This document shows, one piece after another, positions 8,233-16,499 of a DNA stretch of 64,000 nt. Every line of letters begins with the position of its first letter. Position 1 is the stretch's first letter. Source of the stretch: Melghirimyces profundicolus. GTDB taxonomy: Bacteria; Bacillota; Bacilli; Thermoactinomycetales; DSM-45169. The notes under the pieces are model-generated. The model had not been told where the DNA came from. It did not search any database and saw nothing but the letters and a program-made list of their open reading frames with translations. A program made the translations under genes and the position numbers. Location: positions 81,482 to 145,481 of the forward strand of contig NZ_QBKR01000006.1 of the NCBI RefSeq assembly GCF_003054245.1, in the 5' to 3' direction.

Positions 8233-9536
8233 TGTCCTCCCCCCTGTCCCCCATCGATCCATTTCAAAAGAGCTTCCTCGATCCTCTCTTCCAACAATTG
8301 CGAAAAAGAGGCAGGCAACCCGAAGTAGAACGTGGATTCTTCCGCTTCATATCCCCCTTCTTCCGTTTGGGCTGCCGTTGGAATATATCCGATCATCCCG
8401 TTGCTGTATGGGACGGGGAGCACCCTCCCCTGAAACCGTTCTTTGATCATGAGGCCGTACTCCACTACCACTTCGCCATTCATCGCAAGCAATGAAAACC
8501 CCTCGGCCATTTCCATATGGGTCAACTCGAATGGAAGATGCGGGCGAATCCGCTCCGGGTGAGCCAAGAGATGCCGGCTCCACTCTCCTTCCATCCCTGG
8601 ACGGCGGCTTTTCTCCTTTAATTCCTCCAGAGACGGCAACCTTCCGAACGGAAGGTTCAGTCGCAAGGTCCGACTCCGTAACGGCACCGGGGACAACTCC
8701 TTCATGGGTTGAGCGAACACCTTCATCACTTCCTCCGCCAGCGCTTGCCCCAGACTGTCGACGTCTTGCACCGTTCCTCGATGGAAGGTACCGTCTCGGA
8801 ACAAGGCCGGACGGATATCCCCGCAGCATCCTTGTAAGAAGGCCGCCACCACTCCATCCCCGACCCGTTCTTCAATCTCATTCATCGCTGCCCCGGGAAA
8901 TTCAGACGAAACCACATTCTCATCCGTCGTGGTGGGGTGGCATGTATAGTGAATTAACAGGGCTTTCGGTTTTCCACCTTCGGTACAGAAACGAATCACA
9001 TTGACCTCCGGATCGGCCGGTCCTTCCGGATGAGGAACCATCCTTACTTTCCCATCGACGAGTTTCCGCCGATGAATCCCGATTCCACACTCTCCGAACC
9101 CCCGGTAAATGCAGACGGCTTCCATTTCCCCAAAAGCTTCTTCAATCCCGTCAAAGATCTTTTCTTCCAAGTGAGAAAGGGTAGCGGGGTGGAATTCTCC
9201 CAGCGACGGCGTAAACCCATCGCTGGTTTGGGGGCTGCAATGGGTGTGTGTCGCGTGGAGAATCTGGGAAGATTCAGGAATCTTCCATTGTTGCGACAAG
9301 CGCTTCCGCAATCGCTGCACATGCTTCGTATCCCACCAAATGAGATCAGCTGACAGGAGGAGTCCCCTTTCCGTCCGTCGATCCAGCGACCGGTATTCAA
9401 AAGCCAGGATCCGTGCCTGCAACGGGTGGGCCACCCCTTGAAAACTCCCTCTCCTCTCTTGAAAGCCCGCTAACGGAACAGGTTGTTCCGGGGTAATATC
9501 CACCTTGACGGCCCCCAAAGATAAATGCGGTTTCAT
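8229..9536 (-). CDS. Neutral/alkaline ceramidase-like hydrolase, first gene of the nag operon
   Basis: A 435-residue protein matching the neutral/alkaline non-lysosomal ceramidase family in its short bacterial form: LGAVKVDITP at the N-terminus, HATHTHCSPQTSD (metal-binding HxH), IHYTCHPTTT, FPGAAMNEIEE and FLQGCCGDIRPA. No signal peptide is visible, so it is probably cytoplasmic. Family members cleave amide bonds. As first gene of an operon with nagB, nagA and a SIS protein, a role in deacylating or releasing an amino-sugar conjugate is a reasonable inference; ceramide as substrate is unlikely. ATG 9534-9536 lies about 100 bp behind the operator at 9637. Confidence 0.78.
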   Translation of the reverse strand: MKPHLSLGAVKVDITPEQPVPLAGFQERRGSFQGVAHPLQARILAFEYRSLDRRTERGLLLSADLIWWDTKHVQRLRKRLSQQWKIPESSQILHATHTHCSPQTSDGFTPSLGEFHPATLSHLEEKIFDGIEEAFGEMEAVCIYRGFGECGIGIHRRKLVDGKVRMVPHPEGPADPEVNVIRFCTEGGKPKALLIHYTCHPTTTDENVVSSEFPGAAMNEIEERVGDGVVAAFLQGCCGDIRPALFRDGTFHRGTVQDVDSLGQALAEEVMKVFAQPMKELSPVPLRSRTLRLNLPFGRLPSLEELKEKSRRPGMEGEWSRHLLAHPERIRPHLPFELTHMEMAEGFSLLAMNGEVVVEYGLMIKERFQGRVLPVPYSNGMIGYIPTAAQTEEGGYEAEESTFYFGLPASFSQLLEERIEEALLKWIDGGQGGGH

Positions 9537-9636
9537 TTGACCGACGCCCCCTTTCCCGGCCGACTCGCTCCATCGTGTGGATACAGAAAATCAAAGGCGA
9601 GACCACCCCAATCTGCCGTCTCCATTTCGCTCCTCA

Positions 9637-9657
9637 TTAGTCATAGTTTAGGACTAA
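9637..9657. promoter_or_regulatory. Probable ROK-repressor operator (copy 2)
   Basis: TTAGTC-N9-GACTAA, a perfect 6-bp inverted repeat, 100 bp upstream of the ceramidase-nagB-nagA-SIS operon. It matches the site at 1999-2019 at nearly every position including the spacer. A candidate -10 (TATGAT) lies just upstream on the minus strand, so a bound repressor would sit at the transcription start. Confidence 0.75.
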
Positions 9658-9710
9658 TTTTGTTCCGTTTACTTTATCATACGTCGCAATAAATAGTTAA
9701 ATTTAAATCT

Positions 9711-10032
9711 TCAAATAATAAATCCCCCAAATGGGGAAAAGGGCGGCTCCTTGAAAAAGGGCTTCTCAGTCGAAATCTTCCGGTGTGGCTTCCGCCATGG
9801 CGGAAGTTTCGCGGTCGTAAATGACCTGTGCGGGACGGAGGGACTGACCCACGGCATCCCTATTTTCCGGCAATCGGGGGACATAAACCGAACAAGACAG
9901 GGAGACGGCGACATTGGCTTCCACTCCACCGTAAACGAGGTCAAAGTTCTCCGCCTGGACGATTCTCTTTGCCCCTGGAGGAGACAACCGAAGCATGATC
10001 TCGCCCAATATCACGACGGCCCCCTCAGACAT
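9711..10032 (-). pseudogene. kdgK: 2-keto-3-deoxygluconate kinase remnant
   Basis: Begins as a PfkB-type KDG kinase (VILGEIMLRLSPPG, LVYGGVEANVAVSLS) but has internal deletions. The chain runs through LPENRDAVGQSLR directly into RPAQVIYDRETSAMAEATPE without the intervening 30 or so residues. It then meets TGA where the family has Trp (EDFD-stop-EALFQGA) and stops matching soon after. Perhaps a third of a 310-residue enzyme remains. Its ATG overlaps the eda stop. The reaction lost would be phosphorylation of KDG, the step before the aldolase. Confidence 0.75.
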
Positions 10033-10655
10033 CTCCGACTTCCTCCCGATCCGTCTTCACTCTCGCCATTAATTCCCGCGCCCTTCGCTCCACTTCCTCG
10101 AAATCCCCATTTTCAGCCGGGCGGATCAGTTCTCCCCCGATCCCGACCGCCACCTCCACTCTGTAACCAATCGGTGACGTTATTGAGGTTTACGCCCCCG
10201 GTCGGTATAAATTCCGCTTGTGGTAACGGTCCCTTTAAGGATTTCAGGAATGCCGGACCGAAGGCGTTTCCGGGAAACAACTTCAGGATGGAGAACCCCA
10301 TCCCAACGCCTCCACCATCTCTTTCACGGTCATGCATCCGGGGAGATAAGGCACTTGATAACGATGGCACATCCGGGCCAGGGTCTCCTCCGGATGAGGA
10401 CTCACCACGAAGGAAGCCCCGCGCCGTTTCAGCATCCAACACCGTCCCGGCGCCGATCAGGGCTTCGGGAAACCGCCGACGAAGGTTGCCGATGACCCGT
10501 TCCGCTTCCGGCACGGTGAAAGTCACTTCCAAATTCCGGATTCCCCCGCGATAACAGGCAGCTGCCGCGGCTTCCGCCTGTTCCGGGGTCTCTCCCCGAA
10601 TGACGGCCACCACCCGCTCCTTGACCAGTTGACTGAGTACCCTCCATTGCTTCAT
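10025..10655 (-). pseudogene. eda: KDPG aldolase, frameshifted
   Basis: Bacterial 2-dehydro-3-deoxyphosphogluconate aldolase split over frames. VVAVIRGETPEQAEAAA and IGAGTVLDAETARG lie in the first frame; SPHPEETLARMCHRY and PGCMTVKEMVEALGWG in a second; LKLFPGNAFGPAFLKSLKG and FIPTGGVNLNNVTDWLQ back in the first; GELIRPAENGDFEEV in a third, ending at 10025. At least three single-base lesions are needed, too many for chance sequencing error. All expected segments are present, so this is a recently inactivated full-length gene. It catalyses the last step of hexuronate breakdown. Confidence 0.8.
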
Positions 10656-10672
10656 CGGTATCCCTCCTGATT

Positions 10673-11492
10673 CTAGACCCCGGAGTATGCGGAGAATCCG
10701 CCGTCGACCGGAACCACGATCCCGGTGACAAATCCGGAGGCTTTTTCATCCACCATCCACAACAAGGTGCCGATCAGTTCATCCGGCTGGCCGAACCGGT
10801 TCATCGGGGTTTGACCCAGGATTTTGTTGGCCCGTTCATTATAGGTGCCGTCATCCCGCAGTAACAGCGGCTGATTTTGTTCCGTTAAGAAAAAGCCGGG
10901 AGCGATGGCATTGACCCGAATGCCTGACCGGGAAAAATGGACGGCCAGCCACTGGGTGAAATTGCTTACCGCTGCCTTGGCCCCGCTGTATGCCGGGATC
11001 TTGGTCAAGGGGGTGTATGCGTTCATGGAAGAAATGTTGATGATCACGCCTTTCCCTGTCCGTACCATGGACTCCCCAAAAATTTGGGTGGGAAGCAACG
11101 TACCGAGGAAATTCAAGTTAAAAACCGAAGCGACGGCCTCGGGATCCAGATTGAAGAACGTCACCCGTTCCCGTTCTTCAGCTTCACCGGGTTGATGGTA
11201 CTCGAGGGTGGTCGTGGCGTCGGGACGGTTTCCACCGGCTCCGTTAACGAGAATGCGGCACGGACCCCATTCCCTCTCAATGGTGTCCCGGGCCGCCCGC
11301 AACTCTCCCGATTTCAGGACATTCGCCGCCACGCCCATGGCGGTCCCGCCCAAGTCCTTGATCGACCGGACCACCTGATCCAACTTTTCCCGGTTACGTC
11401 CGATGACAGCCACGGACGCCCCGCATACGGCCAACGCCTGACAGAAGGCTCGCCCCAGCACGCGCTCCCACCGGTCACGATGGCCAAATGTT
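10673..11492 (-). pseudogene. SDR-type fructuronate (D-mannonate) oxidoreductase, 5' damaged
   Basis: Short-chain dehydrogenase of the uxuB/YjmF group. Visible are the Rossmann start (HLAIVTGGS), then after a one-base slip [15 protein letters not shown], the catalytic S-YxxxK region (NISSMNAYTP, AYSGAKAAVSNFTQ) and the C-terminus VTGIVVPVDGGFSAYSG. The body (10673-11461) is one open frame, but GGSGVLGR is interrupted by a frameshift near 11463-11468, and the start is fused to uxuA. So the gene probably makes no proper enzyme. Its normal role would be interconversion of fructuronate and mannonate. Confidence 0.75.
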
Positions 11493-11763
11493 TCAGTGTC
11501 GTTTTATAGTTCTGAATATACCGATCCCGGCTGGGTTTCCCCAGCTTGATATCCTCATGTACCGGCACACTCTCGATGACTTCCAACGATAGACCGGCTC
11601 GCTCGACTGCTTCCTTCAGCGCCAGAATCTGATCCAACGGCCAGGCTTCCCCGACCGGGATCTCATAGATGCTGGTGACAATTCCGGTCATACCGGGGAT
11701 TTGACGAATGAATTCCAGACGGACGGGGTCATCCGCTCCGAACCAACGAAAAGTTAATTTCAT
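11493..11763 (-). pseudogene. uxuA: Mannonate dehydratase N-terminal fragment
   Basis: Starts properly (GGGGGAGG then ATG 11761-11763) and reads as UxuA for about 90 of some 350 residues: [63 protein letters not shown]. It then passes without a stop into the Rossmann start of the SDR. About 780 bp of uxuA and the SDR start are deleted, and the junction lies at or near LKHLA. Confidence 0.82.
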
Positions 11764-11985
11764 TGCGTTCCCTCCCCCACCAAGTGCAAAGTAACGTTTG
11801 GCCTTGATGTAACAAATTCCTTTGGACCATGGGTCCAAGGAGTTCCATATCCCAGGCCAACTGCTGATCCGTTCACAAAGAATGCGGTGAAAGGATGCAT
11901 GACGAGGGTATGACATGAAACTGCGGGAATCCGTCCGTTCCCACAAACCGGCGCAATAATCCCATCGTTGCCAGGTCGGTCATCT
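11764..11985 (-). pseudogene. uxaC: Glucuronate isomerase C-terminal remnant
   Basis: C-terminal part of UxaC spread over two frames. LLRRFVG is followed by [20 protein letters not shown], the conserved UxaC C-terminal motif; [11 protein letters not shown] lies in another frame; and IKAKRYF is back in frame. The normal stop is missing, so this frame runs straight into uxuA. Everything upstream is cut off at repeat copy c. This was the first step of glucuronate breakdown. Confidence 0.72.
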
Positions 11986-12164
11986 GCCGCCGCTCCGGGT
12001 GCACTCACCGAGCACAAGTCTCGCCTGGGTCGCTTTGCTCCCGGTCGCGCTATGCTGTCCTGCAGAGATGGTTGCACCGCTCCGCTGGACAGGACAGCAA
12101 AGTCGCTATTTTGGGTAAACGCTTCCCCTTTTCTCGAAACGAACATGAAATCACAACGCTTTAG
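11986..12164 (+). repeat. Modular palindromic repeat, copy c (internally deleted)
   Basis: Lacks the 5' arm of the left hairpin, then has GCCGCTCCGG, one 55-bp module, GCTGTCCTGCAGAGATGG, a short link, GGACAGGACAGCAAAG and the right end TTTTGGGTAAACGC followed by TCACAACGCTTTAG. The middle GGGGCAAAA/TTTTGCCCC stem is deleted symmetrically. It abuts the truncated uxaC. Confidence 0.85.
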
Positions 12165-12406
12165 AGCCATCAACCGTTTCCAAAGCCTCTCCTGATTCCA
12201 CCATCGCCCCAATCACCTGCTCCCCTTTTCAGAATCATGATGAGTTTGGGTCGGTTGTACAAATTATGCCCTCTTCTTACGGGAGGCTTTTCTCATGGAT
12301 CCCGTGGTTTTTGGATCATCGCCCGGGCCATCCCGAACCGATGGAAGGAATCGCTCGTTTCCAACTATACTGAGCATCCGGGCAAGCTCCGGAACGGCGA
12401 AGGCCG

Positions 12407-12547
12407 TTACGCGTCTCCCCTGCTTCGATCCTCTATACAGCTTTCACAGATGTGAAGGATTTCCTCCTTGATTCGATCCTCGGCGGATAATTCGTGATCC
12501 GAAGGAGTTTCGGTCCGGCCGCAAACCTCACATATAAACGGAGCCAT
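12407..12547 (-). CDS. Small double-CxxC (zinc-ribbon-like) protein
   Basis: A 46-residue protein starting MAPFICEVCGRTETPSDHEL and ending with HICESCIEDRSRGDA. The two CxxC pairs, about 30 residues apart, are typical of a small treble-clef or zinc-ribbon domain. ATG 12545-12547 is preceded by GGGGAGGTGG at ideal spacing. It follows the HMA, DUF1641 and formate dehydrogenase genes on the same strand and may belong to that unit. Function unknown. Between it and repeat copy c (12165-12406) I recognise nothing. Confidence 0.7.
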   Translation of the reverse strand: MAPFICEVCGRTETPSDHELSAEDRIKEEILHICESCIEDRSRGDA

Positions 12548-12589
12548 GGATTTCCACCTCCCCTGCCTTTTTTAGCTCCCTGATCCTCC

Positions 12590-12829
12590 TTACACCTTTT
12601 TTTCTTCCTCTGTCCCGTCCTCCGTAAAAATCTCAAACCCTTGATCGAGGAGGGCCTGTTGGAAATCGGCAAAGGAAGCCGCGTGTTCATCGTATGAAAC
12701 GGTGGCCTCTCCCCGGTTCAGGCTGACGTCCACCTTTCTCACTCCCCAAACCTCGTGCAACGCATGGCTTACTTTATCGGTGTCGTTCGGATCGACCATC
12801 CCCTGAACGCGGATCGTTTTGGTGACCAT
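12590..12829 (-). CDS. HMA-fold protein lacking the CxxC metal site
   Basis: A 79-residue protein with the betaalphabetabetaalphabeta pattern of heavy-metal-associated domains (KTIRVQGMVDPNDTDKVSHA, then VRKVDVSLNRGEATVSYDE and FADFQQALLDQGFEIF). The loop that normally reads GMxCxxC is GMVDPNDTD, so both metal-binding cysteines are missing. Copper delivery as in CopZ is therefore unlikely; it may be a protein-interaction module. It lies 35 bp behind the DUF1641 gene, probably in the formate dehydrogenase operon. Confidence 0.78.
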   Translation of the reverse strand: MVTKTIRVQGMVDPNDTDKVSHALHEVWGVRKVDVSLNRGEATVSYDEHAASFADFQQALLDQGFEIFTEDGTEEEKKV

Positions 12830-12864
12830 CCCATTCCCTCCCAGCCGAAGTGATCATAAAGCGG

Positions 12865-13350
12865 TTATGGTTTTGGCCGAACCGCTTCGCCCATCCCTTG
12901 AACAAAACCGGTCAGCATGCTGAATGACGAACGGACATCGGGATCACGGATGGTTTTGACCAGATCCCAGAAACCGGTTCGTTCGTTTTCTTGCACGGCT
13001 TGGTTGGCTCGCCGAATGCCGTTCCCTGTGGCTTTTAACACGGTTTGAATCTCTTCGGGGTCAAGCCGGCTTAAAAATTCCACCCCCCCGATCGCGTTTT
13101 TAATCATCCGGTGAGTATCCGGCCGATTGAATTGGTTGATGGCGATTGCACCGACTTCATGCCGGTTTTCCAATAACCCCCGCAGTATATCCAATACCCC
13201 CGCCCGGTGGAGTTCGCTTAAGATATCCAATGCCGCCAACAGCGCCTCTTTATGCTCGGTCACAACATTCAACAGTTGATCCAGCGTCTGGGCCCGTTCC
13301 TGGCTGGCATCATGGCGATGTTTTTCAATGTGTGTGATGGCTTTTGCCAT
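12865..13350 (-). CDS. DUF1641 family protein (YrhD-like)
   Basis: A 161-residue, mainly helical soluble protein of the DUF1641 family: QLLNVVTEHKEALLAALDIL, AGVLDILRGLLENRHEV, and a C-terminal FSMLTGFVQGMGEA, the family hallmark. ATG 13348-13350 is chosen over an upstream ATG because GGAGGGGG stands before it. It overlaps or abuts the formate dehydrogenase stop, matching the yrhE-yrhD arrangement of Bacillus. The family is a frequent partner of formate dehydrogenases and sulfide:quinone reductases; its role is not established. Confidence 0.88.
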   Translation of the reverse strand: MAKAITHIEKHRHDASQERAQTLDQLLNVVTEHKEALLAALDILSELHRAGVLDILRGLLENRHEVGAIAINQFNRPDTHRMIKNAIGGVEFLSRLDPEEIQTVLKATGNGIRRANQAVQENERTGFWDLVKTIRDPDVRSSFSMLTGFVQGMGEAVRPKP

Positions 13351-13351
13351 G

Positions 13352-16309
13352 TTAACCCCCTCCTTCACCTTCATCGATGGTTTCGATCACGGGTTCGTAG
13401 TCGGGACGCTGCCACTTCTCCTCCACTTTGACGCCGAGTTGCGGCACCCGGTTTCCAAAGCGGTGGTTGGCCCGCGGCAACGGTGATTCCCCTTCCGGTT
13501 CAAGCACCTCCATCTTTACATGCATCTCCTTAAAGTTGGGGGTGTGTGTCACCTTGTCGTGGTAACTGCTGGTTAATCGGTTAACCGCCTTCTCTTCCTC
13601 CGTGGAATTCATCGGGAGATACAATTCATTCCCTTTCACGTGGTCCGTCACCAGCACCCGAACCTTGACGGTCCCATAGGGAGAATTAAGCCGAACCAGT
13701 GCGCCGTCTTTGATTCCGCGTTCCTCGGCCAGTTGATGAGAAACCTCCAGCCAAGGGTTCGGAACTTTATGAGTGATCCCTCTCGATTTGTAGGTCATAT
13801 TCCCTTCGTGGAAGTGTTCCAACAAGCGTCCGTTATTCAGGTGAAGATCGTATTCTTCCCCCGGATCATAAGGCGGGGTCCAATCGACAGGAACCAAACG
13901 GGCCCTTCCATCCTTGAACCTGAACCGGTCCGTGTACAAAACGGGGGTGTCCTGACCGTCGGCGTTCACCGGCCACAGCAGGCTGTTCCATCCTTCCAGG
14001 CGTTTGTAGCTGACGCCGGCAAAAACAGGGGCTAAGCCGGATGCTTCATCCATAATGTCACTCGGATGGTGATAGTTCCAGTTCGCACCCAGGCGGTTGG
14101 CTATCAATTGAATAATCTCCCAATCCGGTTTGGAATCGCCGAGGGGTTCAAATACCCGGTAGAAACGCTGGATCCTCCGCTCGGTATTGGTGAATGTTCC
14201 TTCTTTCTCCAGACTGGGCGCTGCCGGAAGAACCACATCTGCAAATTGGGCGGTCTTGGAGAAAAAAATATCCTGTACGACAAAGAAATCCAACTTCTCA
14301 AAGGCAGCATGGACATGGTTGATATTCGAATCGACCAGTCCCATCTCTTCGCCGAACAGATACATCCCTTTGATTTTTCCGTCATGGATCGCTTCGACAA
14401 TTTGGTGGTTGTTTAAACCCGGTTGTTTCGGCAGGGAGACTCCCCAGGCCTTCTCATAGCGAGCGCGCACCTTGTCATCCTGAACCGGTTCGTACCCCGG
14501 GAACCAGGCCGGCATCGTCCCGAAATCGCTGGCCCCTTGAACGTTGTTATGTCCCCGGAGGGGATAAGCTCCGGTGTTGGGACGGCCGTAGTTACCGGTA
14601 ACCAATAATAAGTTGGAAATACTGGTGCTGGTCTCTGTTCCCCCCATATGTTGTGTTACCCCCATCGCCCACAGGATGCAGACGTTTTCTGCTTCATGGA
14701 TCAGGGTGGCCACACGGATGAGTTCCTCCCGGCTGATCCCGGTCACGTCTTCCGCATCCGCCAAGGTGAATTTTTCGAGGGACTCAATGTATTCGTCCAC
14801 ACCGTTCACTCGGTTGTTCAAAAATTCCTGATCCGCCCATCCCCGGTCCACAATGTACTTGGTGACCGCCGAGATCCAAACCAGGTCGGTCCCCGGATTG
14901 GGATGAAGGTGCAGGTCCGCCCGCTGGGCCAACTCGTTTTCCCGCAAGTCGGCGACGATCAGCTTCTGACCATGGAGTTTGTGGGCCCGTTTCACCCGGG
15001 TGGCCAAAACGGGATGGGATTCGGCGGGGTTGGCTCCGACTACGATGACCAAATCGGCACCGGCGATATCCCGGATGGTTCCCGCGTCCCCCCCGATGCC
15101 GACCGTCCGCATCAGACCGGCAGTCGCCGGAGACTGGCAATAGCGCGAACAGTTGTCGACATTGTTGGTACCCATAACGGCCCGCGCAAACTTTTGAAAC
15201 ACGTAATTTTCTTCGTTGCTGCATTTGGAAGAGGCGATGTAACCGAGGGCGTCCGGACCGTGGGTCCTTTTCATCCCCTTCAAATTTTCAGCGACGAGAT
15301 CCAGGGCTTCGTCCCAAGTGGCTTCCACAAACCGGTCTCCCTTGCGGATTAACGGCTTGGTCAGACGCTCTTCACTGTTGACGAAATCCCATCCCCATTT
15401 GCCTTTCACGCAGGTGGAAACACCGTTGACCGGGGCTTCGACCTGTGGCTCCACTTTGAGAATCTCGCGTCCTTTGCTCCAGATCTCAAAGCTGCACCCG
15501 ACACCGCAATAGGTGCAGACCGTTTTGGTCCGTTTGATCCGGGACTTTCGCATGCTCTCCTCCATTTCCGATATGGCGAAAATCTCTTTGTACCCCGGTT
15601 CCACTTCCTTCGTCAGGTCGATCATCGGTTCCAGGATGTTTGCCGGTATCCCGGTCAGATACCCCGCTTCCCCGAGCATCGACTTTTCCATCAGAGCGTT
15701 GCAGGGGCAAACGGATACGCAATGACCGCAGGAAACGCAGGACGACTGGTCGATGGGGACATCGTCGTCCCAGATCACGCGGGGTACTTCACGGTTCCAG
15801 TCGATGGTGAGGGTTTCATTGACCTGCAGATCTTGGCACGCCTCGACACACCGGCCGCAGAGGATGCACTGGTCCGGCTCGTAACGGTAAAAGGGATGCG
15901 AGTTATCCGGCGGATCCGGCTTGGGTTGAAAATCGTATTTTTGGTGGTCCAACTGCAAATAGGCTGCCGTATTGTGGACCTCGCAGTTCCCATTGTTATT
16001 GTCACAGACCGTGCAGTAAAGTTCGTGGTTTTTCAAAATACGGGACATCGCTTCATACTGCGCTTCCTTCACCCGGTCGGTCAAGGTTTCGACCCGCATA
16101 TCGGGTTGGGCCTCCGTGGCACAGGCCCGTCGAAGCTCCCCGTTGACGTCCACCAAACACGTATCGCACGTTTGCAATCCACCCAATTGGGGATGATAGC
16201 AAATGCTCGGGATGTAGATATCCCCGGGTTCAGCGGCTTCCAGAATGGTTTGACCCTCTTTGAGCGGGTATGTCTGATTGTTGATTCGAATAAAACGATC
16301 GTTTCCCAT
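13352..16309 (-). CDS. Formate dehydrogenase, molybdopterin/FeS catalytic subunit (YrhE-like)
   Basis: Cytoplasmic NAD-type formate dehydrogenase alpha subunit of 985 residues. Ligands in order: a [2Fe-2S] set at C37, C48, C51 and C63; a further CTVC-type cluster at C99-C109; two 4Fe-4S ferredoxin motifs (CILCGRCVEAC about 148-158; CVSCGHCVSVCPC about 191-203); then the catalytic domain with CTYCGVGC (265-272). The molybdenum ligand is Cys391 in CSRYCQSP, so this is the cysteine form, not selenocysteine. Length and order match Bacillus YrhE. The start follows GGGGGGAAGAAG. No fdhD or cofactor genes are in the window. It heads an operon with DUF1641, HMA and CxxC proteins. Confidence 0.93.
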   Translation of the reverse strand: MGNDRFIRINNQTYPLKEGQTILEAAEPGDIYIPSICYHPQLGGLQTCDTCLVDVNGELRRACATEAQPDMRVETLTDRVKEAQYEAMSRILKNHELYCTVCDNNNGNCEVHNTAAYLQLDHQKYDFQPKPDPPDNSHPFYRYEPDQCILCGRCVEACQDLQVNETLTIDWNREVPRVIWDDDVPIDQSSCVSCGHCVSVCPCNALMEKSMLGEAGYLTGIPANILEPMIDLTKEVEPGYKEIFAISEMEESMRKSRIKRTKTVCTYCGVGCSFEIWSKGREILKVEPQVEAPVNGVSTCVKGKWGWDFVNSEERLTKPLIRKGDRFVEATWDEALDLVAENLKGMKRTHGPDALGYIASSKCSNEENYVFQKFARAVMGTNNVDNCSRYCQSPATAGLMRTVGIGGDAGTIRDIAGADLVIVVGANPAESHPVLATRVKRAHKLHGQKLIVADLRENELAQRADLHLHPNPGTDLVWISAVTKYIVDRGWADQEFLNNRVNGVDEYIESLEKFTLADAEDVTGISREELIRVATLIHEAENVCILWAMGVTQHMGGTETSTSISNLLLVTGNYGRPNTGAYPLRGHNNVQGASDFGTMPAWFPGYEPVQDDKVRARYEKAWGVSLPKQPGLNNHQIVEAIHDGKIKGMYLFGEEMGLVDSNINHVHAAFEKLDFFVVQDIFFSKTAQFADVVLPAAPSLEKEGTFTNTERRIQRFYRVFEPLGDSKPDWEIIQLIANRLGANWNYHHPSDIMDEASGLAPVFAGVSYKRLEGWNSLLWPVNADGQDTPVLYTDRFRFKDGRARLVPVDWTPPYDPGEEYDLHLNNGRLLEHFHEGNMTYKSRGITHKVPNPWLEVSHQLAEERGIKDGALVRLNSPYGTVKVRVLVTDHVKGNELYLPMNSTEEEKAVNRLTSSYHDKVTHTPNFKEMHVKMEVLEPEGESPLPRANHRFGNRVPQLGVKVEEKWQRPDYEPVIETIDEGEGGG

Positions 16310-16499
16310 CTTCTTCCCCCCGTTTAAAACAGCGGTTTATTCTTTATTTGGGGTCTCCTTATTCTGGTAAAGATATACCCTCCTTTGTGTACCGCCAAAG
16401 GAATCCGGGCACGATCCCGGGTGGAACATAAAAATGCGGAACTCAAACGAGTCTGAGAAATGATATGGAAAACCTAGAAATAATAAGGGTGGGACGGCA

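Noticed and set aside
10937..11509. Long + strand ORF (190 codons) opposite the SDR gene
   Set aside because: Shadow frame of a coding region on the other strand; no family similarity and no ribosome-binding site.
14648..15352. Long + strand ORF (234 codons) opposite formate dehydrogenase
   Set aside because: Mirrors the codon pattern of the clear minus-strand gene; no recognisable protein.
16440..16470. TGGAACATAAAAATGCGG as a fifth sigma54 promoter
   Set aside because: The GG to GC spacing is one base too long and the TTGC box is missing.
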